From Arcobacter sp. EP1 (GTDB taxonomy: Bacteria; Campylobacterota; Campylobacteria; Campylobacterales; Arcobacteraceae), in contig LPNY01000203.1 in assembly GCA_001655195.1 (NCBI GenBank), positions 1-64,000 of the forward strand: DNA of 64,000 nucleotides, in the 5' to 3' direction. The translations under genes were made by a program, and so were the position numbers. Of this stretch, positions 44,833-52,973 are shown piece after piece (the stretch's first letter is position 1; every line of letters starts with the position of its first letter). The notes beneath the pieces were generated by a model. It was given only the letters and a program-made list of their open reading frames with translations. It searched no databases and had not been told where the DNA came from.

Positions 44833-45687
44833 ATGAATACACTATTTTCTGACGTTGAATTAAAAAATTATGCTTTTATTGTTCTTGGTTCTTTATTTTT
44901 AGGATTAGGAGTTGTTGGGTTTTTTATGCCCAATGGTATTTTAACTGGGGGTACAGCTGGACTCTCTTTATTATTACACTATGTTACGTCTTATACTGTT
45001 GGTTCACTTATGGTGGCAGTTAATATCCCGCTGTTGATTATTGGGGGTAAATATTTAGGAAAAATGTTTGCACTTCGAACGGTGATAACGATTTTATTAA
45101 TCTCTTTATGTATTGATTTTTTAGCTGAAGTGATTCAGCTACAAGCTTTTGTTCTTGATACCATATTAGCAGCACTTTTTGGTGGTATCTTTATTGGTAT
45201 TGGGTTAGCTTTAGTTATTAAAGGGAACTCGTCTGCTGGTGGTTCAACAATTGTAGCCCGTATTGTAGCATCTAAAACAGAGATAAAACCAGGACAAGTG
45301 ATTTTGATAATTGATAGTTTGATTATCCTTTCATCCCTTTTTGTTTTTGATGATACAGCAAAAGTACTGTGGAGTATCGTGAGTATCTATGTGACAACTA
45401 AAGTGATTGATATGATGTTAACGGGAAGTTTGAATAAAAAAGTGGTCTATTTAGTGACCAATAAAACTGAAATATTGAAAATGGAGATACGAGAACATTT
45501 AGGTCCCCATGGAACTATCCTCAACGGGGATGGACTCTTTGAAGGTGAAAACAAAAAGATGATACTCATCGTAGTTGAAGTAACAAAACTGCAATATTTA
45601 CGAGAGCTTGTTCGTAAAAACGACCCCGATGGTTTTTTGATTATCTCAGAAGCATCAGAGATGCTAGGCCGTGATATGATGAAGTAA
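44833..45687 (+). CDS. YitT family membrane protein (DUF161 + DUF2179)
   Basis: 284 residues. Five or six hydrophobic helices in residues 10-195 (FMPNGILTGGTAGLSLLLHYV and GNSSAGGSTIVARIVASKT are the YitT signatures) precede a soluble C-terminal DUF2179 domain (about 205-284, HGTILNGDGLFEGENKKMILIVVEV). YitT proteins are inner-membrane proteins without a proven substrate. The gene has its own ribosome binding site and is followed closely by a secreted small protein gene. Confidence 0.9.
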   Translation: MNTLFSDVELKNYAFIVLGSLFLGLGVVGFFMPNGILTGGTAGLSLLLHYVTSYTVGSLMVAVNIPLLIIGGKYLGKMFALRTVITILLISLCIDFLAEVIQLQAFVLDTILAALFGGIFIGIGLALVIKGNSSAGGSTIVARIVASKTEIKPGQVILIIDSLIILSSLFVFDDTAKVLWSIVSIYVTTKVIDMMLTGSLNKKVVYLVTNKTEILKMEIREHLGPHGTILNGDGLFEGENKKMILIVVEVTKLQYLRELVRKNDPDGFLIISEASEMLGRDMMK

Positions 45688-45718
45688 TTAGTGTATAATG
45701 TGCTAAAAAAGGATACCC

Positions 45719-45985
45719 ATGAAAAAGATACTACTCTTAATAAGTTTTTTATTGCTTAGTGCCCATGCGATTAGTTGGTCACAACTTAAAAGCTGGGGAA
45801 ACAAAGATGTACAACCCGATGTTAAATATAATATTGAAACTGAAGGTTACAATGTGAGAGTCTATGAGTTCACGCCTCTAAGTGATCCAGGAAGTACGTG
45901 TATCATGACATTTACCAATGAAAAAATGGGAATGTTCTGTTTTAATAAATCAAAAGATGCTATCAAAAAAACACCATCAAAATAG
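45719..45985 (+). CDS. Small periplasmic protein, unknown
   Basis: 88 residues with signal peptide (about 1-18, ending SAHA). Two cysteines in the mature part (STCIMTF and GMFCFNK) may form a disulfide. The sequence has no family I know. It lies 31 bases after the YitT gene and is probably co-transcribed. Confidence 0.65.
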   Translation: MKKILLLISFLLLSAHAISWSQLKSWGNKDVQPDVKYNIETEGYNVRVYEFTPLSDPGSTCIMTFTNEKMGMFCFNKSKDAIKKTPSK

Positions 45986-46012
45986 TAAGAGACTTTTTAG
46001 AGACTTTTTGTT

Positions 46013-46213
46013 TTAGTACTTCTCTTTATGTATTTTGAGTTTTTTGATATGTGCAATTTTAAAAAAAGAGTCGTTGGTATATAAAAAATCTTCGGACTCT
46101 TGTTGAGTGATTTTTTGTGGAGCAATACTTTTATAGGGTTTCATTTCATAGGTAAAACTAATAAGATTTCTATCCTTAATAGCTTTTTGTAAAAAGTGTG
46201 TTTCTATATTCAT
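46013..46213 (-). CDS. Small protein with WYL-like core, paralogue of 50643-50852
   Basis: 66 residues from the ATG at 46213, which overlaps the TGA of the hemerythrin gene (ATGA), a sign of translational coupling; an upstream in-frame ATG exists but is less likely. LQKAIKDRNLISFTYEMKPYKSIAPQKI resembles the first half of a WYL domain, and the end FKIAHIKKLKIHKEKY its last strand. A relative of similar size lies at 50643. The function is unknown; a ligand- or RNA-binding mini-domain is a guess. Confidence 0.6.
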   Translation of the reverse strand: MNIETHFLQKAIKDRNLISFTYEMKPYKSIAPQKITQQESEDFLYTNDSFFKIAHIKKLKIHKEKY

Positions 46214-47046
46214 TGAGCTTCTTTTATCCATTTTCTAAAGTTTTGGTCTTCATCCATCACATGATAGATAAATGTGGCTTCTAATAAATTTGCAAGCTGT
46301 TTTTCAAAGTATGCTGTATCAGAATTTGGAAGTTGTACTACTAAACGATTCATCTGTTTAATAATATTTCGGTGACGTAATAGATGTTTTGCCAAATGTG
46401 GGTAGTTGTACTCTTTCATGAGGGCTTCTTCTTCTCTGAAATGAATTTTCATATAATCATAAACATAGTTAACCATTTTTCGTATCTTTTCATCACGGCT
46501 GCCACAACAAGGTGCTTCCTGAAATGCCTCTTGGGCTAAAGTAAATAGTTCTTTGTTTCGTTTGTCAAATGCCTCATCATTGATTTCAAAAGATTCATCC
46601 CAATGAAATGATTTTTGATAACTGTCCAAAGAGTTTTCCCATGCAGTATATTTGCTATCTTCATAAAGAATGTGATTTAAAAAATGTATTTCTATTAAGT
46701 CACACAGTTGTTCTTGTACTTCAGCTATTGAGAGGTTTCCTAGATTTGCAATAAATTCATTGAGTGCTTTGACTGCTTGTTTATGTAGTTGTGTGTGCTC
46801 TTTAACGTAAGGATACTGTTGTGTCTCTAAGAACTCTTGTTCGATTAAATAATGGGTTGCGACATAAAAACCAAGCTCATCGATAATTCTTTTAAGCTCA
46901 TTTTTTATAACCTCTTCATCCTTTTCTTCTTGAAGTTCAAGAGTTTTTTGTGCTAATGAAAAGATTTTTTTGTGCTCTTTGTCAACATCTAAGTTTCCAA
47001 GACAATACTCATCTTTCCATGTAGTATTATCAATCGTTAAACTCAT
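46210..47046 (-). CDS. Double-domain bacteriohemerythrin
   Basis: 278 residues with two hemerythrin four-helix bundles. Domain 1 (about 8-135) has all ligand motifs: DKEHKKIF, H-x3-E (HYLIE), H-x3-H (HTQLH), H-x4-D (HILYED). Domain 2 (about 145-275) has HFREE, HLLRH and HVMDED, but the first histidine is replaced (DKRNKELF). So only domain 1 can carry a normal di-iron, oxygen-binding centre. It probably senses or carries O2 for this microaerobe, or acts in chemotaxis. A paralogue of the same layout lies at 48432. Confidence 0.9.
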   Translation of the reverse strand: MSLTIDNTTWKDEYCLGNLDVDKEHKKIFSLAQKTLELQEEKDEEVIKNELKRIIDELGFYVATHYLIEQEFLETQQYPYVKEHTQLHKQAVKALNEFIANLGNLSIAEVQEQLCDLIEIHFLNHILYEDSKYTAWENSLDSYQKSFHWDESFEINDEAFDKRNKELFTLAQEAFQEAPCCGSRDEKIRKMVNYVYDYMKIHFREEEALMKEYNYPHLAKHLLRHRNIIKQMNRLVVQLPNSDTAYFEKQLANLLEATFIYHVMDEDQNFRKWIKEAQ

Positions 47047-47218
47047 AATTTATCCTCAAATAATTTATTTCTTCATTATAACGATTTTTTATTAAATAAA
47101 ACAAACCTTAATATTTTCTTATAACAATAAGGATTATTAGTATTGATTCCAAGTGGGAGTATAATTAAAGAAAAGAAAATAGTACGCTGTACTATTAATA
47201 CAAAGGAAAGGATATGTC

Positions 47219-47593
47219 ATGAGAAATGGTGTTTATTTAACCCTAATACTTTTTTTAGGTGTTATGGGATATTTTGTAGTTAATGGCTTATACCTTGATA
47301 ATAGTATCATTTTAGCAAGTGTGATATTTTTAGTAGTAAGTTTAGTTATCTCTTATCTTACAACGCACTTTAAAAAACATATGGATTTATCTGGTGCACA
47401 AAAATTTATCAATGTGGCGTATATCACTCTCTTTGCTTTATATGGTATTGTAATTGGTTTAACCGTAGTTAACTCAGTTATTATTGAGTCTGTGATTGTT
47501 CGATTTGGTGGTATCATTTTCTTAAGTGCAAGTGTCATCTTGCTTTTTGGTTTGATGATATTTATGAAACAGAAATTACTCAAGGGAATGTAG
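47219..47593 (+). CDS. Four-helix membrane protein, unknown
   Basis: 124 residues with four hydrophobic segments (about 5-24, 30-47, 65-83 and 95-115) and a short basic tail (KQKLLKGM). There is no motif I recognise. An AAAGGAAAGGA ribosome binding site precedes the ATG. It is a single gene ending in a good terminator. Confidence 0.65.
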   Translation: MRNGVYLTLILFLGVMGYFVVNGLYLDNSIILASVIFLVVSLVISYLTTHFKKHMDLSGAQKFINVAYITLFALYGIVIGLTVVNSVIIESVIVRFGGIIFLSASVILLFGLMIFMKQKLLKGM

Positions 47594-47613
47594 CTTAACA
47601 GTTTCCTTTAGAA

Positions 47614-47646
47614 ATGACTTGTGCATAAAGCACAAGTCATATTTTG
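47614..47646 (+). terminator. Terminator of the four-helix membrane protein gene
   Basis: ATGACTTGTGC, loop ATAAA, GCACAAGTCAT, then ATTTTG. The 11-bp stem is perfect and the T run short. A second perfect hairpin, TATCTCAA-TTTC-TTGAGATA, follows at 47664-47683 and may end the convergent rhodanese transcript. Confidence 0.75.
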
Positions 47647-47691
47647 CTTTGAAGGAGGTTGAGTATCTCAATTTCTTGAGATAACAATGAA

Positions 47692-48207
47692 TTATTTTTT
47701 ACAATGTTGCGCATAAAATGCACCAAATTTTAAACCAGTTCCTGATTTAAACTTCTTAACACTGTAGTTTGTAACCACTGGGTTACATTTATCAATCCAT
47801 GAATATAGATCGAATACTTTAACATTTGAAAATCCCATTTTACGGAAAGTTTCAGCTTCAATAGAAGCTCTTTTTGCACTATTGCAAATAACAATTAGAT
47901 TTGGTTTAACAAACTTGTCTTCATCATCCAAGGCGTGTAACGCAAGACCATTTTCAGGTGCTTGTCTCCCTATTCTTACTGTACCTTTGATGTGTGCAGA
48001 TGCCCATTCTTCTTTTGTACGTACATCAGCAACTAACCAATCTTTTGCTTTGATTGCTTTTTTAACTTCATCAATAGTTGCGAAGTTACCACTTTTTTTA
48101 TTCTCTTTAACTAAACTAGTTGCTAGTTTTTTGTAGTTTACAAACTCAGCTGCGACTAATGAGCTTGCAATTACTAGTAAAGAAATTAATACCGCTTTTA
48201 CTTTCAT
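47692..48207 (-). CDS. Periplasmic rhodanese-like protein
   Basis: 171 residues. Signal peptide 1-20 (ending SLVAA). The rhodanese domain (about 45-150) includes WLVADVRTKEEWASAHIKGTVRIG and the active-site loop VICNSAKRAS with the cysteine that would carry persulfide. Rhodaneses move sulfur or sense oxidants; periplasmic forms are common in sulfur-cycling Campylobacterota. It is a single gene. Confidence 0.88.
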   Translation of the reverse strand: MKVKAVLISLLVIASSLVAAEFVNYKKLATSLVKENKKSGNFATIDEVKKAIKAKDWLVADVRTKEEWASAHIKGTVRIGRQAPENGLALHALDDEDKFVKPNLIVICNSAKRASIEAETFRKMGFSNVKVFDLYSWIDKCNPVVTNYSVKKFKSGTGLKFGAFYAQHCKK

Positions 48208-48431
48208 AATTCTCCCTTATGTTAAAGTAGATAAAAATCATAGTAAAAATATCTTTAAGTAAACTTTAATATTATTATTAATACTTATAATAATAATTAT
48301 AAGTTGAGCCATATGCCACCATTTTATAGGTATTGTTTTGGTTGTGTTAAATCTAAAATATCAGAAAAAATATTTTAAAATAGAAAATATAAATTTTTAA
48401 CTAATGAAAAGAAAAAAAATCTTTTCACCAG

Positions 48432-49265
48432 CTAAAGGGTAGTGCTATTACTGTATTTTATAATCTTTCTATCTTCTTGAATAATATGTTGAACCAAAGT
48501 GATATCAATAAGCTGAGCTAACTCTTTTTCAAAAAGTTTTGGCTCAATATTGGGAAAATTTTTAACAAAGTCATTTAATATATGAATAATCTCTTTGTGC
48601 ATGTTTTTTTGTTCTTCTAGTTGAGGGTAGTTAATGGAACTCATATACTCCTCTTCGTGAGAAAAGTGTGTTTTCATGTAGTCATAAAGCCTTGTGAGAA
48701 CCTCTCGTATTTTATAGGTACGATGTTCTTGATCAACGGGAATAAACGCTTCTTGGGCTATGTCAAAAAGTTTTTTGTTTTCATTATCAATAGATTCATC
48801 ATGAACACTATAAATCTCTTTCCATCCAAATGATTTACGTAAATCCTCCAATGAAACATTCCATAACTGAATTTTTTTATCTTCTAAGATAATATGTTTG
48901 ACAAAATACTCTTCAATAAAACTATAGAGTTGCTCTTCTATATCGTGAACATTCAAAGTATTTACTTGTGAAATCAAACCATTTAACTTGGCAAGAATCT
49001 GCTTGTGAATCTCAATATGTCGAGAAAGTTCAGGGTAGTTCATCTCTTTCATATACTCTTGTTCATTATTGAAGTGAGTACCTATATAAGCATAGAGTTC
49101 TTTGATAATATCTTTGAGTTTTGTTTTTTCTTTATCATCATTGTTGATTTGGTTAATAATGAGTGCTTGTTGAGCAATGTTAAAGAGTCTCTGATGTTCT
49201 TGGTCTATTTTATAAAAGCCGATATTGTATTCAGATTTCCAGATTATTTGTTTATGTAAATGCAT
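48432..49265 (-). CDS. Double-domain bacteriohemerythrin, paralogue of 46210-47046
   Basis: 277 residues, two hemerythrin bundles. Domain 1 keeps DQEHQRLF, HFNNE, HIEIH and HIILED. Domain 2 has lost the first His (DNENKKLF) and one of H-x3-H (EQKNMH), keeping HFSHE and HIIQED. As in the paralogue, only the first domain looks able to bind di-iron. The second may serve for dimerisation or signalling. A Rof-like gene lies 19 bases upstream on the same strand and may share its transcript. Confidence 0.88.
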   Translation of the reverse strand: MHLHKQIIWKSEYNIGFYKIDQEHQRLFNIAQQALIINQINNDDKEKTKLKDIIKELYAYIGTHFNNEQEYMKEMNYPELSRHIEIHKQILAKLNGLISQVNTLNVHDIEEQLYSFIEEYFVKHIILEDKKIQLWNVSLEDLRKSFGWKEIYSVHDESIDNENKKLFDIAQEAFIPVDQEHRTYKIREVLTRLYDYMKTHFSHEEEYMSSINYPQLEEQKNMHKEIIHILNDFVKNFPNIEPKLFEKELAQLIDITLVQHIIQEDRKIIKYSNSTTL

Positions 49266-49284
49266 CGTTTCTCCTTTTATAATC

Positions 49285-49533
49285 TTAACAATAGTTTTTG
49301 TCGGTTGGTTTTAATCCATTGAAAGTAATAATATAATCAAGTCGGATTTGTAAATCATTATCTAAAATCAAAAATTCTTGTTTAGCTAAAGTTTTAAAAT
49401 CTTTGACAAAGCCGTGAACTGTTTTGATTTGATTGTCATCTTTGTACTCAATGGTAGAATGAACTTTTTTTACTGCTGCGGCTTCGAGTTCATCATAAAA
49501 AGCACACGAAATTGGAACATAATCGCTGGACAT
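49285..49533 (-). CDS. Rof-like Rho-binding antiterminator
   Basis: 82 residues. YVPISCAFYDELEAAAVKK matches the start of Rof (YQPINCDDYDNLELAC in E. coli, from memory), and FLILDNDLQIRLDYIITFNG matches its end. Rof binds Rho and inhibits termination. If this assignment is right, it would tune Rho-dependent termination here too. It is encoded just before a hemerythrin gene on the same strand. Confidence 0.75.
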   Translation of the reverse strand: MSSDYVPISCAFYDELEAAAVKKVHSTIEYKDDNQIKTVHGFVKDFKTLAKQEFLILDNDLQIRLDYIITFNGLKPTDKNYC

Positions 49534-49602
49534 AGCTATCCTTTTATTTTTCCTTTATACTTCTATAATATAATTATACAAAATTTTTTATAGGATTGCG
49601 TT

Positions 49603-49980
49603 ATGGAAAAGAGTATCCAAGAAGCACAAACTGATTTTGAGAAGAAATTAGTACAAGAACAATACAATGTAAATGTTGCATTTTATGTGCATTTAAATGC
49701 CTATGACAACACTGTGCGTGCAGAATTAGAACGACGGCTTGAAGAGGTTTTTTTCTTCTCTAAAGGTGTAGATTGGAAGTTTGATAGTTTTGGAATTGAA
49801 AAAGCGGGGTCACGAGGAAAAAATGTTTTAGGATATTTTATTTTTAGAACAGCTAATGTTAGTGATTTAAAGAAACTTTTCTTACAAGAGTTTGGTGATT
49901 ATGAAAATGCCAAAAAAATCACCTGTTCAGTTGCAGAGTATGAAAAAATCAATGAAGAGTTTTTTGAGTTAGAGGTTTAA
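49603..49980 (+). CDS. Conserved-looking hypothetical protein
   Basis: 125 residues, soluble, charged, with mixed alpha/beta pattern (NVNVAFYVHLNAYDNTVRAELERRLEEVFFFSKGVDWKFD). There is no signal peptide and I know no family. ATG with AGGATTGCGTT upstream. It is convergent with the HAD phosphatase gene, three bases apart. Confidence 0.6.
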   Translation: MEKSIQEAQTDFEKKLVQEQYNVNVAFYVHLNAYDNTVRAELERRLEEVFFFSKGVDWKFDSFGIEKAGSRGKNVLGYFIFRTANVSDLKKLFLQEFGDYENAKKITCSVAEYEKINEEFFELEV

Positions 49981-49983
49981 CCT

Positions 49984-50646
49984 CTAACTTACTATTTGGT
50001 TTTTTTGAATAATATCCCATATCTGTTGGGGTGTTTCAACAATATAGTCTGCCCCATTTTCTACTAACTCCTCTTTGGTTCTAAATCCCCATAAAACACC
50101 AATACTTTGCATGCCTGCATTTTTAGCTGTTTTTATATCTGTTGCGGTATCTCCCACATAAACGATTTCACAAGGTTTTAATCTAAAAGCGTTTGCAATA
50201 TCCAAAGCTCCCGCTGGATGGGGTTTTTTAGGGACATTTTCTTTTTGCCCATGCACTTCTTCTAGTGTAAAATCACTAAAAAATTTTTGAGCATATTTGA
50301 GGGTAAAAGCATGGGGTTTATTGGATAAAATCCCCACTTTTAAGACACTGCTTTCAAGGGCCCTTAAGAGTTCACGAATTCCTTCATAAGGTTTTGTATT
50401 GTTGTGTATTCCTAAATCATAAAGTTCTTTAAAGTGTTCTAGTACTTTATTAATCTCTTCTTGGGAGCTATTTTTTGGCAGAGCATTTTGGGTGAGAACT
50501 AAAGCCCCATCACCTACAAAATAGTTATATTTATTGATATCATGAGTTGGATAGTTGAGTTTTTCGAGCACTTCATTCATGCACAGTGCAATATCAGTTA
50601 AGGAATCTATTAAGGTTCCATCCAAATCAAAAATTATGGCTTTCAT
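49984..50646 (-). CDS. HAD-family hydrolase, phosphoglycolate phosphatase-like
   Basis: 220 residues. HAD motifs: FDLDGTLIDSL (1), GILSNKP (2), the lysine in KKPHPAG (3), and YVGDTATDIKTAKNAG (4). The cap domain (about 15-85) and overall length fit Gph, which removes phosphate from 2-phosphoglycolate. Pyrophosphatase PpaX or other HAD substrates cannot be ruled out. Its ATG overlaps the stop of the small upstream gene by a few bases. Confidence 0.88.
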   Translation of the reverse strand: MKAIIFDLDGTLIDSLTDIALCMNEVLEKLNYPTHDINKYNYFVGDGALVLTQNALPKNSSQEEINKVLEHFKELYDLGIHNNTKPYEGIRELLRALESSVLKVGILSNKPHAFTLKYAQKFFSDFTLEEVHGQKENVPKKPHPAGALDIANAFRLKPCEIVYVGDTATDIKTAKNAGMQSIGVLWGFRTKEELVENGADYIVETPQQIWDIIQKNQIVS

Positions 50647-50852
50647 TTAAATCTCTCTTTTGAAACAGTGAGCTTTTCGATTTTTTCAACTTCAAATACT
50701 TGAAAATCCGTAGTACGAAGATAAAGGGTTTGGGTCATTTCATAACAGGATTGTGCTGCTAAACTATTAAAGGCTTTACGTTCATATATAAAGCTAATAT
50801 AGGTTTTATCTTGGATTGCTTTGTGAAGAATCATCGACTTTATTTTATTCAT
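50643..50852 (-). CDS. Small protein with WYL-like core, paralogue of 46013-46213
   Basis: 69 residues. LHKAIQDKTYISFIYERKAFNSLAAQ aligns with LQKAIKDRNLISFTYEMKPYKSIAPQ of the protein at 46013, and both end FK/FE-x2-(x)I-x-KL-x-(V/I)-x-KE. It overlaps the HAD gene start, so is translationally coupled to it. The function is unknown. Confidence 0.6.
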   Translation of the reverse strand: MNKIKSMILHKAIQDKTYISFIYERKAFNSLAAQSCYEMTQTLYLRTTDFQVFEVEKIEKLTVSKERFK

Positions 50853-50951
50853 TGGGTATTATATCAAATAGTTAGCTTAAGTAATAAATGAGTTTATTTT
50901 TTTAGATTTGATATAATTAGAATAACTATAGATAAACGTGTAAGGATTACA

Positions 50952-52010
50952 ATGTTAATAGCTATTTATTTTTTTATTGCTGTTGGTGTCTCTTTTTTAT
51001 GTTCTATTTTAGAAGCGGTACTATTAAGTATCACCCCTTCTCATATTGAAATTGTAAAAAAGAGAAATGAAAAACTCGGGCTTTTAATGGAACTACAAAA
51101 AAAAGATATCAATCTTTCTATTGGAGCTATCCTTACGTTGAATACTTTTGCACATACTTTGGGTGCGGCAGGAGTTGGTGCAGAGGCAGTGAAACTGTTT
51201 GGACAAGAGTATATGTTTTATATATCTGCTATTTTGACCATACTGATTTTAGTTTTTTCAGAGATTATTCCTAAAACCTTAGGGGCTCATTATTGGAAAA
51301 GTTTAAGTGGGGCAAGTACACGGGTGATAAAAGTGCTGGTGATTATTACCTTTCCATTGATTAAAGCCATGAATAAAATCACCAGTTTTATCTCACCTGC
51401 AAAAAAAGAGAAAATCACTAAAGAAGAGATAGCAGCTGTTGCTAATATTGCAGAAAGTAGTGGAGTATTAAGAGAGAAAGACACCGATGTAATTGAAAAC
51501 CTTTTAAATTTGAGTGAATTAAAGGTTAAAGATATTCATACTCCAAGAAGTGTTATGTTTGCTTTGGATAAAGAGATGGTGTTTAAGAGTTTAAATAAAG
51601 AGGTTGAACTTGATTTGCAGAAGTTGAAAGAGTATTCTCGTATTCCAATATTTAATGAAAATATTGATGACATCGAAGGACTCATTATGGCAAAAGAGTA
51701 TCTTTTAGCCTATATCAATAATGATAAACAAGAGATAACGAAATTAATCAAACCTGTTTATAAAGTCAATGAAAATATCCCTATTTCTAAATTGCTGGAT
51801 CTGTTTTTATCTCGAAAGGAACATCTTTTTATTGTCGTTGATAACTATGAACAAACAGAAGGGGTTGTTACATTAGAAGACGCTATTGAGACACTCTTAG
51901 GTATTGAAATAGTAGATGAGTCTGATCGAACTGTTGATAAACGAGAAGAGGCTAAACGCAAGATGAAAATGCTAAGAAAGAATATCTTACGTCAACAAGG
52001 ACGGCTTTAA
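50952..52010 (+). CDS. CNNM/HlyC-CorC family protein (DUF21 + CBS pair)
   Basis: 352 residues. The DUF21 membrane domain (about 1-140, with LSITPSHIEIV and SEIIPKTLGAHYWKS) is followed by a CBS pair (about 190-320, KVKDIHTPRSVMFALD and FIVVDNYEQTEGVVTLEDAIETLLG). The HlyC/CorC C-terminal domain is missing, so it is a short form. Proteins of this family are linked to magnesium or cobalt efflux. It is a single gene. Confidence 0.9.
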   Translation: MLIAIYFFIAVGVSFLCSILEAVLLSITPSHIEIVKKRNEKLGLLMELQKKDINLSIGAILTLNTFAHTLGAAGVGAEAVKLFGQEYMFYISAILTILILVFSEIIPKTLGAHYWKSLSGASTRVIKVLVIITFPLIKAMNKITSFISPAKKEKITKEEIAAVANIAESSGVLREKDTDVIENLLNLSELKVKDIHTPRSVMFALDKEMVFKSLNKEVELDLQKLKEYSRIPIFNENIDDIEGLIMAKEYLLAYINNDKQEITKLIKPVYKVNENIPISKLLDLFLSRKEHLFIVVDNYEQTEGVVTLEDAIETLLGIEIVDESDRTVDKREEAKRKMKMLRKNILRQQGRL

Positions 52011-52019
52011 CTTTGTACT

Positions 52020-52442
52020 CTAAAACTCATCAGGTGTGGGTGAAAAGTTATCATAGATATAAGAGAGTACACTCTCTAATTGTTGTTCACTAATAAAACC
52101 TTTCATGGATGGCATAGTTTGGTATTTTTCAAAAATAATATCTTCGCAATAACTTTTGTCCCTATGAGGATTGATCATATAATCTTTTAAAAATTCCAAG
52201 GTAAGCTTTTTATGTTCTGCTTTTGTTTTAGGTTCTTCTAATGCATCTACTCCAATATAGACACTACGTAGTGCTAAACGAAGATAAGGAGCAACCATGG
52301 CGTCTCTTTGAGCGATACTTTCAGGGGCTTCAATATTGTGACACATGGCACATTTTTTTTGGTAAATTTTTTTGGCTGGGCTTGAGTCTGCAGCAAATGT
52401 AAAAAGGAAAAAGAAACTTAATATAAGAATCAAACGTAACAT
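52020..52442 (-). CDS. Periplasmic monohaem cytochrome c
   Basis: 140 residues. Signal peptide 1-17. The haem motif CAMCH (C-x2-CH) is at about 31-36, and a methionine in TMPSMKGF is the likely axial ligand. It probably carries electrons in the periplasm. It converges with the CNNM gene, 9 bases apart. Confidence 0.88.
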   Translation of the reverse strand: MLRLILILSFFFLFTFAADSSPAKKIYQKKCAMCHNIEAPESIAQRDAMVAPYLRLALRSVYIGVDALEEPKTKAEHKKLTLEFLKDYMINPHRDKSYCEDIIFEKYQTMPSMKGFISEQQLESVLSYIYDNFSPTPDEF

Positions 52443-52574
52443 AACAAATCTTTAGTGTGTGGTTTTATTAAGTAATGCATCTTTATTGTAGAGTAAAGTG
52501 TTTAAATCAAAATAAAAAAAATAGATTATTTATGCACCATGAGGTACAATAACACAAAAAGTTCAGGAGAGAGA

Positions 52575-52973
52575 ATGCAAGAGAAGTGGGAATTAAAACA
52601 TACAAATAATCTCAATCAAATGTTACGAATCAAAAATGAAATCCATGTGAATAAAGATGATTTTGGAATGTTACTTATCGTTAAACATCAATATCATGTG
52701 GCAGATGATATTATGTTCCCTGACCCTGCGTGTTTGGCATTTTTCACCTCTTTTGAAGAGAACCATCTGTCGGTTTTAGAAAAGGAACAGAGTGCTTGTT
52801 TAGTGGGTGTTGATATTTTTGAGGGCTTAATGCAGTTCTTTATTTACTGTAAAGATGCTAATAAAACCTTACATGATTGTATCGCTTATTTAAAATCCAA
52901 TCCTAATTTTGGGGTTGAGTTTGAGATTATTACGGATAACTCATGGCAAAGGTATGCGTCCCTTAGGGCATAA
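52575..52973 (+). CDS. DUF695-like protein
   Basis: 132 residues from the ATG at 52575, chosen because AGGAGAG stands at the right distance; an upstream frame adds 12 residues without a ribosome binding site. HNWY-like aromatic start (MQEKWELKH), LVGVDIFEGLMQFFIYCKDA and CIAYLKSNPNFGVEFEIITDNSWQRY match the DUF695 style. The function is not known. The last bases overlap the end of the convergent sensor kinase gene. Confidence 0.65.
   Translation: MQEKWELKHTNNLNQMLRIKNEIHVNKDDFGMLLIVKHQYHVADDIMFPDPACLAFFTSFEENHLSVLEKEQSACLVGVDIFEGLMQFFIYCKDANKTLHDCIAYLKSNPNFGVEFEIITDNSWQRYASLRA

Noticed and set aside
46214-46231. Upstream start adding six residues to the small WYL-like protein
   Set aside because: The ATG at 46213 overlaps the preceding stop codon in the classical ATGA fashion, which is the more likely coupled start.
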